Positions 1 through 8,125 of a stretch of 50,952 bases of DNA are shown piece after piece. A program made the translations under genes and the position numbers. Position 1 is the first letter of the stretch. Every line of letters starts with the position of its first letter. Under the pieces are notes generated by a model. It saw only the letters and a list, made by a program, of their open reading frames with translations. It had not been told where the DNA came from and did not search any database. Source of the stretch: Paracoccus sphaerophysae (GTDB lineage: Bacteria > Pseudomonadota > Alphaproteobacteria > Rhodobacterales > Rhodobacteraceae); assembly GCF_000763805.1 (NCBI RefSeq), contig NZ_JRKS01000019.1, positions 1-50,952 of the forward strand. The letters are read 5' to 3'.

Positions 1-53
1 ACCTGGAATACATTCTTCGCCAGATCGAGCCCGACCGTGATAATCTCCGACAT
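1..53 (-). CDS. IS110-family transposase, N-terminal end only
   Basis: Only the first 17 codons are in the window, reading leftwards from an ATG at 53-51. They give MSEIITVGLDLAKNVFQV, the typical start of the DEDD-type IS110 transposase, whose first catalytic Asp sits in the GLDLAK motif. The rest lies to the left of the window, so it cannot be judged whether the element is intact. IS110 elements usually lack long terminal inverted repeats and none is visible here. Confidence 0.75.
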   Translation of the reverse strand, partial: MSEIITVGLDLAKNVFQ

Positions 54-209
54 GACCGCTCCCCTTTGTGGATCGTTGCAGACCCACCTTGGCACATCAG
101 ATGCCGTCGGGGGGCGGTCACATCATCAGAGCCGCGGCACAGCAGCGATTTCTTCCGCTGCGCCGCCGCCGTCGGCCCGCCTAGTCCGGTGAGGGCACGG
201 GGGAAGGCG

Positions 210-953
210 TCAGCGGGTGGTCAAGCGCTGGAACTGCGGGCCGGTCAGATAGCCGGTCGCCGACAGGTCGTTGGCGCGCTGCCAGTTGGCAATCGCCCGA
301 CGGGTCCCGGGCCCGAAGGTCCCGTCCACGCCGCGGGTGTCGAAGCCTCGCCGGGTCAGCCCGGCCTGCACCGCGCTGCGCTGCGCAACGCTCAACCCCA
401 AGGCACGCTCGCTTTGAGCCGCGCTGCCGCCCCCGTCCGCTTCGGCCGCGGCCGCCGAACCGGCAGAGGGGACATCGCCGGTCGACCGGCCTCGTAGGAT
501 CTCGGTCGCCTGGGCACGGGTCAGGGTGCCCGTCTGGGCATAGTTCCGGTCACGCTGCCACAAGGCGATGGCCCGGCGGGTGCCGGGGCCAAAGCTGCCA
601 TCGGTACCCCCGGTGGAATACCCAAGGGCGTTCAGGCGCCGCTGCACCTCGACCCGGTCGGCCGCCGACAGCGACACCCCGCCCGAGCCCGCCGGGGTCG
701 TGCCGCCCAGCCGCTCGACCCGGTCGCGGGCATGGCTGGCATAGGCGCCGTTCGGGAATTGGCGAAGATAACTCTGATAGGCGTTCAGCGTGTTGACGCT
801 CTGCGCCTGCGCGAAGGCGGCGCGGTCCTGTTCCTGCTGCAGGTATTGCTTGGCGATGCCGCCGACAATGTTCTTGACCGTGTCGTCCGCATGGGCGGGC
901 ACGGCCATCGCCACCATCACCGTGGCGGCCTTGATAAACAAGCTGGGGGTCAT
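210..953 (-). CDS. Exported protein with two peptidoglycan-binding domains
   Basis: This 247-residue protein has a signal peptide (about residues 1-22, ending in PAHA), a helical segment, and two PG_binding_1 type repeats at about 95-153 and 186-244. Each repeat carries the characteristic DGxFGPGTRRAI motif. No catalytic domain is seen, so it probably acts as a periplasmic cell-wall binding protein, although the partner is unknown. The frame stays open upstream to 1157, but the ATG at 953 starts the signal peptide and has AGGA about 8 bases before it. The linker between the repeats (about 155-185) is rich in Ala, Gly and Ser. Confidence 0.8.
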   Translation of the reverse strand: MTPSLFIKAATVMVAMAVPAHADDTVKNIVGGIAKQYLQQEQDRAAFAQAQSVNTLNAYQSYLRQFPNGAYASHARDRVERLGGTTPAGSGGVSLSAADRVEVQRRLNALGYSTGGTDGSFGPGTRRAIALWQRDRNYAQTGTLTRAQATEILRGRSTGDVPSAGSAAAAEADGGGSAAQSERALGLSVAQRSAVQAGLTRRGFDTRGVDGTFGPGTRRAIANWQRANDLSATGYLTGPQFQRLTTR

Positions 954-1066
954 GGCAGGATCCTGTCTCGAGCCGACGTTTGTCAGATTTCTGACGGGGC
1001 AACGCCCCGGGCGGCGGTTCGGGTTCCGTCTCTGTGCCCAAGTCAGCGCCGATACGGGCGCCGCAA

Positions 1067-1141
1067 CTCTCGGTCGCGGAGCGTGCAGCAGATGCAACCG
1101 TTGGCTATCTCGAGCAGCGTTCCTCGGTCCAGCAAGCTTGA
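1067..1141 (-). pseudogene. Scrap of a CobW/COG0523-type GTPase gene
   Basis: A short stretch translates to TLLEIANGCICCTLRDRE. This contains NGCICCTLRD, the near-invariant metal-binding CxCC motif of the G3E P-loop GTPases of the COG0523/CobW family. Neither the Walker A region nor the C-terminal domain is present on either side, and the frame stops at 1043. It is therefore a remnant of perhaps 25 codons. It lies in the 440-base gap between two unrelated minus-strand genes. A ten-residue family motif is unlikely by chance, but the true limits of the fragment are uncertain. Confidence 0.55.
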
Positions 1142-1305
1142 TGACGCACAAGACCAACGCTCGTAACGCTCTCGTACAGGAGTAACTCCAGACTGAAATC
1201 TGTCGGTCGTGTCAAAAAATGGTCGTCCGTGGCACGTCCAAAACCTGCGGGTTCTGACCCAGTCAGAATTCCGGGACAAAACCTTGCCTACTTGGCTCTG
1301 TCGGT

Positions 1306-1711
1306 CATTCCACGCAATTTCCCTTGAGTTGCAGCACACCACGCGGCGTCCTGCGCCGATAGTCGAATGCCAGATCGCCGGAGCGGACCGCGATCATTTC
1401 ACCCCTGTCGAGGCTCTCATATTGGTGACGCCGCCATCCAAATCCTGCGCGGTGACCTCAACCGGCGGCCCGTCCGACGACAGGCCCAGCCAGCCCGCCT
1501 CCGACACCAGCCGCGCGCCCTCGTCGCCGGTAGCGGTTTCGCAAACTCCCTCGCGGCAGACCAGCGCGGCTGGGCAGGACAAAGTGTCCGCTGCCGCCAG
1601 CACAGGGAAGGCCAGCAGCAGAGGCAAAAGATAGGCCTTATGCAGGGGCCACGGCCGCCAACCGTGGTTGGTGGCCGGAAGAACCAGCAGAACGACGGTC
1701 CCGGCCCTCAT
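1306..1711 (-). pseudogene. Small exported protein, apparently frameshifted
   Basis: The frame from ATG 1711 gives 105 residues: a hydrophobic leader ending near FPVLAAADT, a Cys-rich start (SCPAALVCREGVC), then a stop at 1394. In another frame the sequence just after about 1430 continues with coding-like protein (GEMIAVRSGDLAFDY, then RGVLQLKGNCVE) to a stop at 1306. A one-base indel near 1425-1440 is the simplest reading, restoring a protein of about 134 residues. The ATG overlaps the upstream gene stop as ATGA, so the gene is translationally coupled to the LprI-like genes. The family is not recognised. A genuine 105-residue product remains possible. Confidence 0.45.
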
Positions 1712-2196
1712 CGGCCTCCACCGTTCCAGGATTCAATTCGCAGGGCCTGTCGCGCAGTCTCCCGCATCACGCAGGCCTCGGCCGCGATCAGGCCGCCTTC
1801 GCCGTGGGCGTAGTGTCGGGCCTCATAGGCGCAGACAGCGTCCCGGAACACCGGAAAGGCCGCGATCTCAGCTTCCAGCAGAGGCAGGTTCTCGGCGTAG
1901 CCGTCACGCACCCAGGCCATTAGCGCGGCCTGAGCGCGGTCAAGACGAACCTGCCACTGGGCGGTCGCTGCCTGGGTGCAGGCGGTCATCGAGCCGATCC
2001 GGTCCTCGGCCTTCTCCCACTCGGCGTCCAGGCAGGCGAGATGCGCGACTTGGATGCAGTCCTCGCGCGCGCCATGCGTTTGCGCTGCGGCGAGGCAAGC
2101 GGGCAGAAGCTCGTCGTCGAAGGCAAGGGCGAGGACCGGTAGCGGGGCCAGCAGCGCAGGAGCCAGTGACGCCGCGGCCAGCAGCAGGCGCGTCAT
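1708..2196 (-). CDS. LprI-like (DUF1311) exported protein
   Basis: The product has 162 residues with a signal peptide (MTRLLLAAASLAPALLA) followed by four spaced cysteines in the pattern seen in LprI N-terminal domain proteins (PACLAA, REDCIQ, LACLDAEW, TACTQ). Members of this family are periplasmic, and some inhibit lysozyme. Whether this one does is unknown. Start and stop overlap its neighbours by ATGA on both sides (2193-2196 and 1708-1711), so the genes form a tight operon. It resembles the upstream gene in layout and is probably a diverged duplicate. Confidence 0.6.
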   Translation of the reverse strand: MTRLLLAAASLAPALLAPLPVLALAFDDELLPACLAAAQTHGAREDCIQVAHLACLDAEWEKAEDRIGSMTACTQAATAQWQVRLDRAQAALMAWVRDGYAENLPLLEAEIAAFPVFRDAVCAYEARHYAHGEGGLIAAEACVMRETARQALRIESWNGGGR

Positions 2197-2657
2197 TCCT
2201 CTCTCTCCACCGGAACGTAAGGCTCAAGCGTCAGGGCGGCGTGGGCGGTTTCCCGCATGAGACACTCCTCTCGCGCGACCTCCAGTGTCTCTCCGCCATC
2301 GGTGACGGTCAGGGCGTAGGCGCCGCACAAATCTGCCGCCCAGACCTGACGGGCGGCGAGACCATCGGTCAGCATGTCAGGCGACTTATGCTTTTCGCGC
2401 AGCCCGGCAAGGCCCAAGTCCTGCCGGGCCTGCCAATCGTCGTGCTCGGCCGCATAGCATCCCGCCATCCGCTGCGCGCTGTCGGTGCGCTCACTGTCGA
2501 GACAGACCTGCGCGCCAATCCCGATGCAGCCCGCCCGCGCCGCTTCGCCCTCCATGCGGTAAAGACAGGCAGCGAGGAAGCGCGGGTCGTAATCCGCTTC
2601 CTCGGCCAAGGCAGGATCCGCCGCAACGGTGATCAGGGCAATGGTCCAGTGCCACAT
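2193..2657 (-). CDS. LprI-like (DUF1311) exported protein, first of operon
   Basis: This 154-residue protein starts at ATG 2657 with a short hydrophobic leader (MWHWTIALITVAADPALA) and repeats the four-cysteine layout of the next gene (AACLYR, AGCIGIG, QVCLDSE, AGCYAAE). Both proteins end in a similar segment with DLCGAY or DAVCAY and then CLMRETA or CVMRETA, which supports a duplication. The frame runs open up to 2762, but the residues before 2657 are not signal-like. The role is periplasmic by inference, and a lysozyme-inhibitor function is only a family guess. Confidence 0.6.
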   Translation of the reverse strand: MWHWTIALITVAADPALAEEADYDPRFLAACLYRMEGEAARAGCIGIGAQVCLDSERTDSAQRMAGCYAAEHDDWQARQDLGLAGLREKHKSPDMLTDGLAARQVWAADLCGAYALTVTDGGETLEVAREECLMRETAHAALTLEPYVPVEREE

Positions 2658-2829
2658 AGCGGTGTCCCAACGCGTCAGTTCGCTCAACGTCCGCCAAGAC
2701 TGCCGTGCGCGCAAGCGCGATCTTACGCTCCTCCCACAACAGCTGGGGTCCGGGGTTTTCACCGATACCGACCGCTTGGAAGTTGCCCGTTGAACGCCGA
2801 CTGGTCATTGCGCTTGAGTAAGGCGAGAG

Positions 2830-2864
2830 GGATGGATATGTATATACCGTCTGTATATCCATCC
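2830..2864. promoter_or_regulatory. Inverted repeat upstream of the antitoxin gene
   Basis: Perfect 10-base arms GGATGGATAT (2830-2839) and ATATCCATCC (2855-2864) flank a 15-base AT-rich centre that itself contains GTATATAC. The element ends 13 bases before the antitoxin ATG. AbrB/MazE-type antitoxins usually repress their own promoter through such palindromes, so this is a good operator candidate. The AT-rich sequence stands out from the surrounding GC-rich DNA. Confidence 0.6.
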
Positions 2865-2877
2865 GAAAGACCGCCCG

Positions 2878-3105
2878 ATGCAGGTTGCAAAATGGGGAAA
2901 CTCGCTGGCGGTTCGACTGCCCGCTGGACTGGTCCGTGAAATGGGTCTCAAGGAAGGCGATCGGGTCGAACTGACACCTGCCGAGGGTCATCTAATCGTG
3001 CGGCGCCAACCTACGCCGGCCGAGCTCCTGGATGGGTTGCGCCGCTTCCGCGGCAGGCTGCCCGCTGCGGACCGCCTGTGCCGTGACGCGGCGAATGAGC
3101 GCTGA
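2878..3105 (+). CDS. AbrB/MazE-type antitoxin
   Basis: The 75-residue product opens with MQVAKWGNSLAVRLP, the signature of the swapped-hairpin AbrB/MazE DNA-binding fold, and continues GLKEGDRVEL. The C-terminal half (from about residue 42) is the expected toxin-binding tail. The gene overlaps the start of a PIN-domain toxin frame by 11 bases (3095-3105), the usual layout for VapBC-type modules. It appears intact, whereas the toxin is interrupted. Autoregulation is likely given the inverted repeat just upstream. Confidence 0.85.
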   Translation: MQVAKWGNSLAVRLPAGLVREMGLKEGDRVELTPAEGHLIVRRQPTPAELLDGLRRFRGRLPAADRLCRDAANER

Positions 3106-3493
3106 TTTCCTCGATACAAACGTCATTCTATATCTGCTGGACGATGGCCCCAAGGCAGACCGCGCCGCCTGAGTCGTCGCCAGCGGCGGGATGATCAGTG
3201 TGCAGGTGCTGAACGAGACGCTGGCCAACTGCCTCCGCAAGGCGCGCATGAGCTGGCCCGAAGCCGCCGAGTTTCTCGCCGAAGTTCAAGCGGTGTGTCC
3301 GGTATGCGATCTGACGGCCGAGGTGCATCGCGTTGGCTTGGCCTTGGGTGCACGTTACGGGTTTTCTGCTTATGATGCGATGATCGTATCGGCCGCACTG
3401 GTGAACGGCTGCGACCGGCTGCTGAGCGAGGACATGCAGGACGGCATGCTGGTCGAAGGCAGGCTCCGCATCATCGATCCTTTCCAAGTTTAG
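3095..3493 (+). pseudogene. PIN-domain (VapC-type) toxin with in-frame TGA
   Basis: From ATG 3095 the frame reads MSADFLDTNVILYLLDD, with the first PIN-domain Asp at residue 7, then meets TGA at 3170-3172 (codon 26). The same frame continues with the rest of the PIN domain (NETLANCLRKA, YDAMIVSAAL, LLSEDMQDG) to a stop at 3493. One nonsense change therefore interrupts an otherwise complete 132-codon toxin. An ATG at 3191 could start the remainder, but that product would lack the first catalytic Asp. The antitoxin next to it is intact, so loss of the RNase toxin is tolerated. Confidence 0.8.
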
Positions 3494-3864
3494 GCGCCGG
3501 GCCGGCAAGGCTACGGCCGGATCATGCGCACCAAGGCTGCTGGAGCGCCTGATCCGGCGAAAGCCAACGGCCGTTGCAGATAGGCAAAGTAAATTCGCAC
3601 AAGCCCGCACCGGCCGAACCGACGCTCTGGCCATGGGCCGGGACGGGGGCCTCGCGCGGGCCTGCGCCGCAATATGCAGCCGGCCGGCTTGCGCCGTGGG
3701 GTCGCCCCGACGCGCAGCAGTGCGGGTGCAACTGGAAACACCTGCACGCCTGGGGGCGGATCTATGATGCAGGTGGCAGCGGCTGCAAAGACTGCCCTCG
3801 AGGGCCGTACCCCCGCACCTATGGTTCCTGCAGGGGACCGGGTTGTCTGGTCGCGCCTCGCAGG
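3494..3864. other. Gap of about 370 bases with no recognised gene
   Basis: This lies between the broken toxin and the end of the resolvase gene. Open frames exist on both strands, but none gives a recognisable protein and they look like GC-rich shadows. An imperfect GC-rich inverted repeat (GCCGGGCCGGC followed by GGCCGG) just after 3493 might serve as a terminator. Confidence 0.4.
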
Positions 3865-4584
3865 TCAAGCGCCCTTTGCGGCTTCTCCATCCAGATCACC
3901 CGTCGTCTGCTCATTGCCCAGCAGTTCCTGCCCCGGACGCTTCAATGCGCCGTCGGCATGAAGGTAGTGATAGAGGGTCGAAGGTCTGATCCCGCCCAGT
4001 TCCACGCAGATCGAGGGAATCGACCGCTCGCGATCAGCCATCAGGTGCCGGGCATAGCGTAGCTTGTCGGCCGTCATGACCCGCGGCCGGCCACCCTTCC
4101 GCCCCCGAGCGCGGGCCGCGGCGAGGCCCTCCCTGACTCTCTGGCGGATCACGTTACGCTCCATTTCGGCAAACGCCGCCTGGATCTGAAGGAACGCACG
4201 CCCCTGCGGCGTGGTGGTGTCCATCGGTGAATTGAGCGCCCGAAACCCGATCTGTCGCGCGGCAAGAGTATCGATCAGCTGCACCAGTTCGCTGGCGAGC
4301 CGGCCCAGGCGATCGAGATCGAGTACGACGAGAACATCTCCGGCCCGCAGCCAGTCCAGGCAGGCCTTGAGGCTGGGCCGGTCCTTGGCCCCCGTTGCCC
4401 CAGATGCACGGTCCTCGAACACCCGCTCGCAGCCTGCGGCAGCGAGCGCATCGAGCTGGCGGTCCATGATCTGACCACCCTCTGATGTCGAGATACGGGC
4501 GTAGCTCGAGGGCCCGCGCGCCCGTCGGCCGGACGGATTTGCGACAAACAGGTGTTTGTCGCAGGCTGGTCGTGTGATCTGCAC
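3865..4584 (-). CDS. Serine recombinase (Tn3 resolvase/invertase family)
   Basis: The frame codes for up to 239 residues. The catalytic domain begins at about residue 27 with SYARISTSEGGQ, which holds the nucleophilic Ser. It continues through the GDVLVVLDLDRLGR segment and the long helix AFAEMERNVIRQR, and ends with a helix-turn-helix (IPSICVELGGIRPSTLYHYL). These are the resolvase/invertase hallmarks. The first 26 residues are not typical of the family, which normally starts three or four residues before the YAR motif. The region encoding them contains a perfect palindrome (4541-4562), so the 5' end may have been replaced by recombination. No partner transposase is visible beside it. Confidence 0.8.
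   Translation of the reverse strand: MQITRPACDKHLFVANPSGRRARGPSSYARISTSEGGQIMDRQLDALAAAGCERVFEDRASGATGAKDRPSLKACLDWLRAGDVLVVLDLDRLGRLASELVQLIDTLAARQIGFRALNSPMDTTTPQGRAFLQIQAAFAEMERNVIRQRVREGLAAARARGRKGGRPRVMTADKLRYARHLMADRERSIPSICVELGGIRPSTLYHYLHADGALKRPGQELLGNEQTTGDLDGEAAKGA
4541..4562. repeat. Perfect 10-base inverted repeat at the resolvase 5' end
   Basis: GCGACAAACA (4541-4550) and TGTTTGTCGC (4553-4562) are exact reverse complements separated by GG. The palindrome lies inside the first codons of the longest resolvase frame. It could be a crossover or binding site of the recombinase, an element end, or an operator. Confidence 0.6.
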
Positions 4585-4963
4585 ATGTCGTGGCGGGTGT
4601 GCTGGCCGGGGTCGAACTTGCGCGGCCGCCTCGTATAGTAGGAGCGCAGGAGCTTGTCCCGTGCCGCGAGATGCGCCCCTGCAGAGCCAGGGCTTCGTTC
4701 GGACGAGGGCTGCGAGCCAGGCTGGCGCTGGCGCACTTCCTTAAGGGCTCCGCTCGCCTTTGGCCCTGTTGCGGTTTGCATACGGTCGCTTGGGCGCAGT
4801 GCGCTCTGCAGACGGCGTTCAGGTTTCTCGGGCGTGTCCGGGGAACAGGGCGCGACTGCAGACCTCCCGCGCCGCTGCACGGGTGGATCGCGTGCAGCGG
4901 CTGAGCTACTGCAAAGCAGCTTCGTGGCGCTTGTCAGTTTACGCCACAAGCGGGGCCGCCGCG
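4585..4963. other. Gap of about 380 bases upstream of the resolvase
   Basis: No gene is recognised on either strand. This is where a resolution site would be expected for a Tn3-type recombinase, but no three-subsite array could be made out by eye. A short inverted repeat CGCTTGT/ACAAGCG (4928-4952) lies near the end of the transporter gene. Confidence 0.4.
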
Positions 4964-4989
4964 CCTAGCGCCTCGGCACTAGCGCTAGG
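4964..4989 (-). terminator. Possible terminator hairpin at the end of the transporter gene
   Basis: CCTAGCGC (4964-4971) pairs with GCGCTAGG (4982-4989) across a 10-base loop and overlaps the stop codon of the DMT transporter. No clear U-tract follows, so it is only a candidate. Confidence 0.35.
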
Positions 4990-5825
4990 CCCCCGACACC
5001 CGAGGCGAAGATCACGGCAAGGCCCAGCAGGGTCAGTGGTTCCGGCCAGTCGCCGAAGACGAAGAACCCGATCACGGTGGCGGCGATCAACTGGAAATAG
5101 ATGAGGGGCGCCGAGACCGTCGCCGGCGTCGTCCGGTTCACGACCACCAGCAGATAGTTGCCGAAGGCAGAGGCAAGCGAACTGACGATCACAAGCACCC
5201 AGACCCGCAGGTCGGTGCTTGCCGGAATGCTGGCAAGGCCCGCAGGCAGCAGCAGCACCGCCCCGATCAGCAGTTGCGAGCCGAGCAGGAAGGGCGGCGG
5301 ATAGAAGGCGGTCAGCCAGCGCGTCGCGGCAAGATACGAGCCGTAGAGCGTGCCGGCCAGCACCGCGAAGATCATGCCGGTCCCCATCTCGCCGCCGGGC
5401 CGGACGACCAGCAGCACGCCGGCAAATCCCAGCGCCAGCATCACCGTGCGCGCCAAGGACACGCGCTCGCCCAGCAGCAGGGCCGACAGCACATAGGCCA
5501 CGATCGGGCCGATGAAGAAGGCGCCAAAGACATTCGCGATGGGCTCGGTCCGAAGCGCGGTCAGGATCGAGGAGATGGCGCCGACGATCAGGGCCGCCCG
5601 CAGGATCAGCCGCCAGTCCAGCAGGCGCCCCAGGCCGGTCGGCCCCAGGCCCAGCACCCAGAACAGCAGCAGGGCCGCCAGCGCGAAGCGCGACCAGGCC
5701 ACGAACAGCGGCTGCACCCCCGCCCCCGTCAGCAGCTTGCCGGCCGTGTCGCCGCAGACGATCGCCGTGGTGGCAAGGGCGACAAGGCCAAGAACCGTCA
5801 GGGGCGCAGGGGTTTGCATCGGCAT
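4965..5825 (-). CDS. DMT superfamily (EamA) transporter
   Basis: The product has 286 residues and about ten hydrophobic segments arranged as two EamA halves (about residues 10-145 and 150-283). Typical features are the early PLFVAWSRFALAALL helix, the LGERVSLARTV loop at the end of the first half, and NYLLVVVNRTTPATVSAPLIYF in the second, followed by FVFGDWPEPLTLLG. Such proteins export small metabolites or amino acids through the inner membrane. The substrate cannot be read from sequence. It stands alone, separated from dld by 505 bases. Confidence 0.85.
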   Translation of the reverse strand: MPMQTPAPLTVLGLVALATTAIVCGDTAGKLLTGAGVQPLFVAWSRFALAALLLFWVLGLGPTGLGRLLDWRLILRAALIVGAISSILTALRTEPIANVFGAFFIGPIVAYVLSALLLGERVSLARTVMLALGFAGVLLVVRPGGEMGTGMIFAVLAGTLYGSYLAATRWLTAFYPPPFLLGSQLLIGAVLLLPAGLASIPASTDLRVWVLVIVSSLASAFGNYLLVVVNRTTPATVSAPLIYFQLIAATVIGFFVFGDWPEPLTLLGLAVIFASGVGGLALVPRR

Positions 5826-6330
5826 TTCCTTCAGTCCGCATCGGCGCGCTATCCGGCAGCGCGCAAGGCCGGATCGGAACCCCCCGCATCCGGCTGATGC
5901 AAGCCTGCCAAGTCCCGCAGACGCAGGGCGGGGGGCGGCAGGCCCACGGGCAGCGACCTGAGTTTGCAGGCAGGTTCAGAACATTGCCCCGCCAGATACC
6001 CGGAAGAAAGGAAATGATGAAGCATGCGCATCGGGACACGGCCATGAAGACGTGACATGCCGGGCCGCGCCCCGCCCGGTCCGCCGGTCCCGCCCGGATG
6101 GCAGCGGCGACCGGTATCCGGAGGGACAGCAGGCGTTGATGTAGAGGGGCAGGACAGGCCGGAGCCGCCGACAGGGGGGCAACGGGCCGCGGATGGCCCG
6201 CGCCCGGAACCCTGCCCGGTCGCCCCTGCCGCCTTGCCGCAGACCGGGGCAGAGGCAGACCCGGCGGAACAGCCGTTCCGCCAAAGGCATGAGGGCACCG
6301 GACCGATCCCGCCGGGACCGGCGGCAGCCC
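5826..6330. other. Gap of about 505 bases, nothing recognised
   Basis: This lies between the stop of dld and the start of the DMT transporter. Long GC-rich open frames are present but look like shadows. No RNA gene or strong terminator was seen. It presumably carries the transporter promoter and the end of the lactate transcript. Confidence 0.4.
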
Positions 6331-8040
6331 TCAGGAACGGCGCGTGCCGCCGATTCCGGGGTTGAAGCGCGCCAAGGGATCGAGGCCCTCGTAGAAGGCG
6401 GCAAGCTGGGGCTTGGCGTGATAAAGATGGCCCACGTTGTGCTCGGCCGGGTATTCGGCACCCTCGGCGTCCAGCATCGCCAGCATGGCCTTCTTGAAGG
6501 CAGCGGGATCGGCGCCCTTCTTCAGCACGTAGTCCAGATGGAAGACGTGGCAAAGGAAATGGCCATAGGAAAGGGTCGCCGCCACCTGGTCCGCCCATTC
6601 CGGCGGCACCGGCTTGATCCAGTCGCGGTCGTTGCGCCGAAGCGCCACGTCCAGCGCCACCAGGCCCCCGGTGCGTCGCCGGTTCATCGCTTCGTATCGC
6701 ACGGCCGCGCCCGCCACCGCAAAGCGGTGCAGCAACGCCTTTGACCCTTCGCCGGGCGTGCAGCGGAACCAGCCGTCGGCGCCCACCGTCTCGTTCAGGA
6801 TGCGCCCGGCGTGATCGACCGGGGCTTCCACCCTGAGGATCAGGTGATGCTCGAAACGGTTGCGGAAGTCGCGCATCCGGCGCGGCAACCGTCCAGGCGC
6901 AAGCTGGCCCGCGACCTGAAGGACGCGGTCGCTGAGGTCCGAAGTCAGGGGAATCTTCCGCAGCCGCGCATCCGCCCAAGCCTTCAGCGCGAACATTACG
7001 GGCATCCGGGCGGTGCCGAACCATTCGATGAACAGGCGCGTGTCCCGGCCAAAGCGGGCCGCCATGTCCCAGGCCTCGCGATGGATATACTCGCCCACGA
7101 TCGGCAGCGGGTCGAGTTCGGTGAGAAGGCGACGGCGCAGGGTGGCAAGCGCGGCCGCGTCGTTGGTGCCGACGTAAAGGACCTCGGCCGCGGCGGGGCG
7201 CGGGAAGGTGTCCAGCCGCACCGCGAAGACGGCGAGCCGCCCGGCGCAGCCCGAGGCCTCGTGCAGCCGCCCCGGATCGGCGTTGAAGCGGCCGGGCGTT
7301 TCTGCATCCACGTCGCGGACGCGTTCCGCATAGCCGTGATCGGACGCCGCGCCGGCTTGGGGGTCCACGTCCCCGGGCCGGATCTCGCCCGCATCCAGGC
7401 GGCGCAGGATCGCCTCGGGATCATTGCCGAGCCGCAGCCCGAGGTTGTTGACCAGCCGCAGCGTCCCGTCCGCATCCAGCCGGGCGAACAGCGCCAGTTC
7501 CGTGTAGGCCGGGCCCCGCCGCACCAAGGCGCCGCCCGAGTTGTTGCAGACCCCGCCCACGACCGAGGCGCCGATGCAGCTTGATCCGATCACCGAATGG
7601 GGATCGCGCCCCAGGGGATCGAGCCTGCGCTCAAGCTCGTAAAGCGTCGCCCCCGCGTGGCAGAGTACCTGCGCGCCGTCGAGGATCGGGTCGATCCGCG
7701 ACAGCCGCAGGGTGTTCACGATCACCACGGGCCGGTCATAGGTGCCCTTGGGGGTCGAGCCCTCGGTCAGCCCGGTGTTGGCCGCCTGCGCGATCACGAT
7801 CCGTCCCGCCTTCACGCAAAGCTGCAGCACCTGCCACAGTTCCAGCAGCGAGCCGGGGCGGACGACCGCCTCGGCCTCGCCGCCGCCGGAGCGGTATCCC
7901 ATGCGGAAGCGCTCGGTGTCCTGCGGCCGGGTCAGGACGTGGCGCGGCCCCACGGTTGCGCGAAGCGCGTCGAGGAAGGCCGGGCCGGATTCGACAGGCG
8001 CGGGGTCCGCCTTGAGGTCGGTCGGGGATCGCTGCGTCAT
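6331..8040 (-). CDS. dld: Quinone-dependent D-lactate dehydrogenase
   Basis: The protein has 569 residues, close to the 571 of E. coli Dld, with the same architecture. The N-terminal half is an FAD-binding (PCMH-type) domain including ANTGLTEGSTPKGTYDRPVV and SVIGSSCIGASVVGGVCNNSGGA. The C-terminal half is the membrane-binding and cap region with GEYIHREAWDMAARFGRD and a His-rich HFLCHVFHLDYVLKKG segment. It oxidises D-lactate to pyruvate and passes electrons to quinone at the inner membrane face. It is the last gene of the lactate group, 85 bases after lutC, and complements the L-lactate enzyme LutABC. Confidence 0.9.
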   Translation of the reverse strand: MTQRSPTDLKADPAPVESGPAFLDALRATVGPRHVLTRPQDTERFRMGYRSGGGEAEAVVRPGSLLELWQVLQLCVKAGRIVIAQAANTGLTEGSTPKGTYDRPVVIVNTLRLSRIDPILDGAQVLCHAGATLYELERRLDPLGRDPHSVIGSSCIGASVVGGVCNNSGGALVRRGPAYTELALFARLDADGTLRLVNNLGLRLGNDPEAILRRLDAGEIRPGDVDPQAGAASDHGYAERVRDVDAETPGRFNADPGRLHEASGCAGRLAVFAVRLDTFPRPAAAEVLYVGTNDAAALATLRRRLLTELDPLPIVGEYIHREAWDMAARFGRDTRLFIEWFGTARMPVMFALKAWADARLRKIPLTSDLSDRVLQVAGQLAPGRLPRRMRDFRNRFEHHLILRVEAPVDHAGRILNETVGADGWFRCTPGEGSKALLHRFAVAGAAVRYEAMNRRRTGGLVALDVALRRNDRDWIKPVPPEWADQVAATLSYGHFLCHVFHLDYVLKKGADPAAFKKAMLAMLDAEGAEYPAEHNVGHLYHAKPQLAAFYEGLDPLARFNPGIGGTRRS

Positions 8041-8125
8041 GGTCGTGAGCTCCAGTCGGATCGGCGATGACGGGGCAGCCCGGACGCGGGATGGTCCGGG
8101 ATGCGGATGACGGGCGGGACCGGCC

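Noticed and set aside
5849..7024. A 391-codon minus-strand frame overlapping dld in another phase
   Set aside because: It overlaps the conserved dld frame and its translation is Arg/Gly/Pro-rich without recognisable domains.
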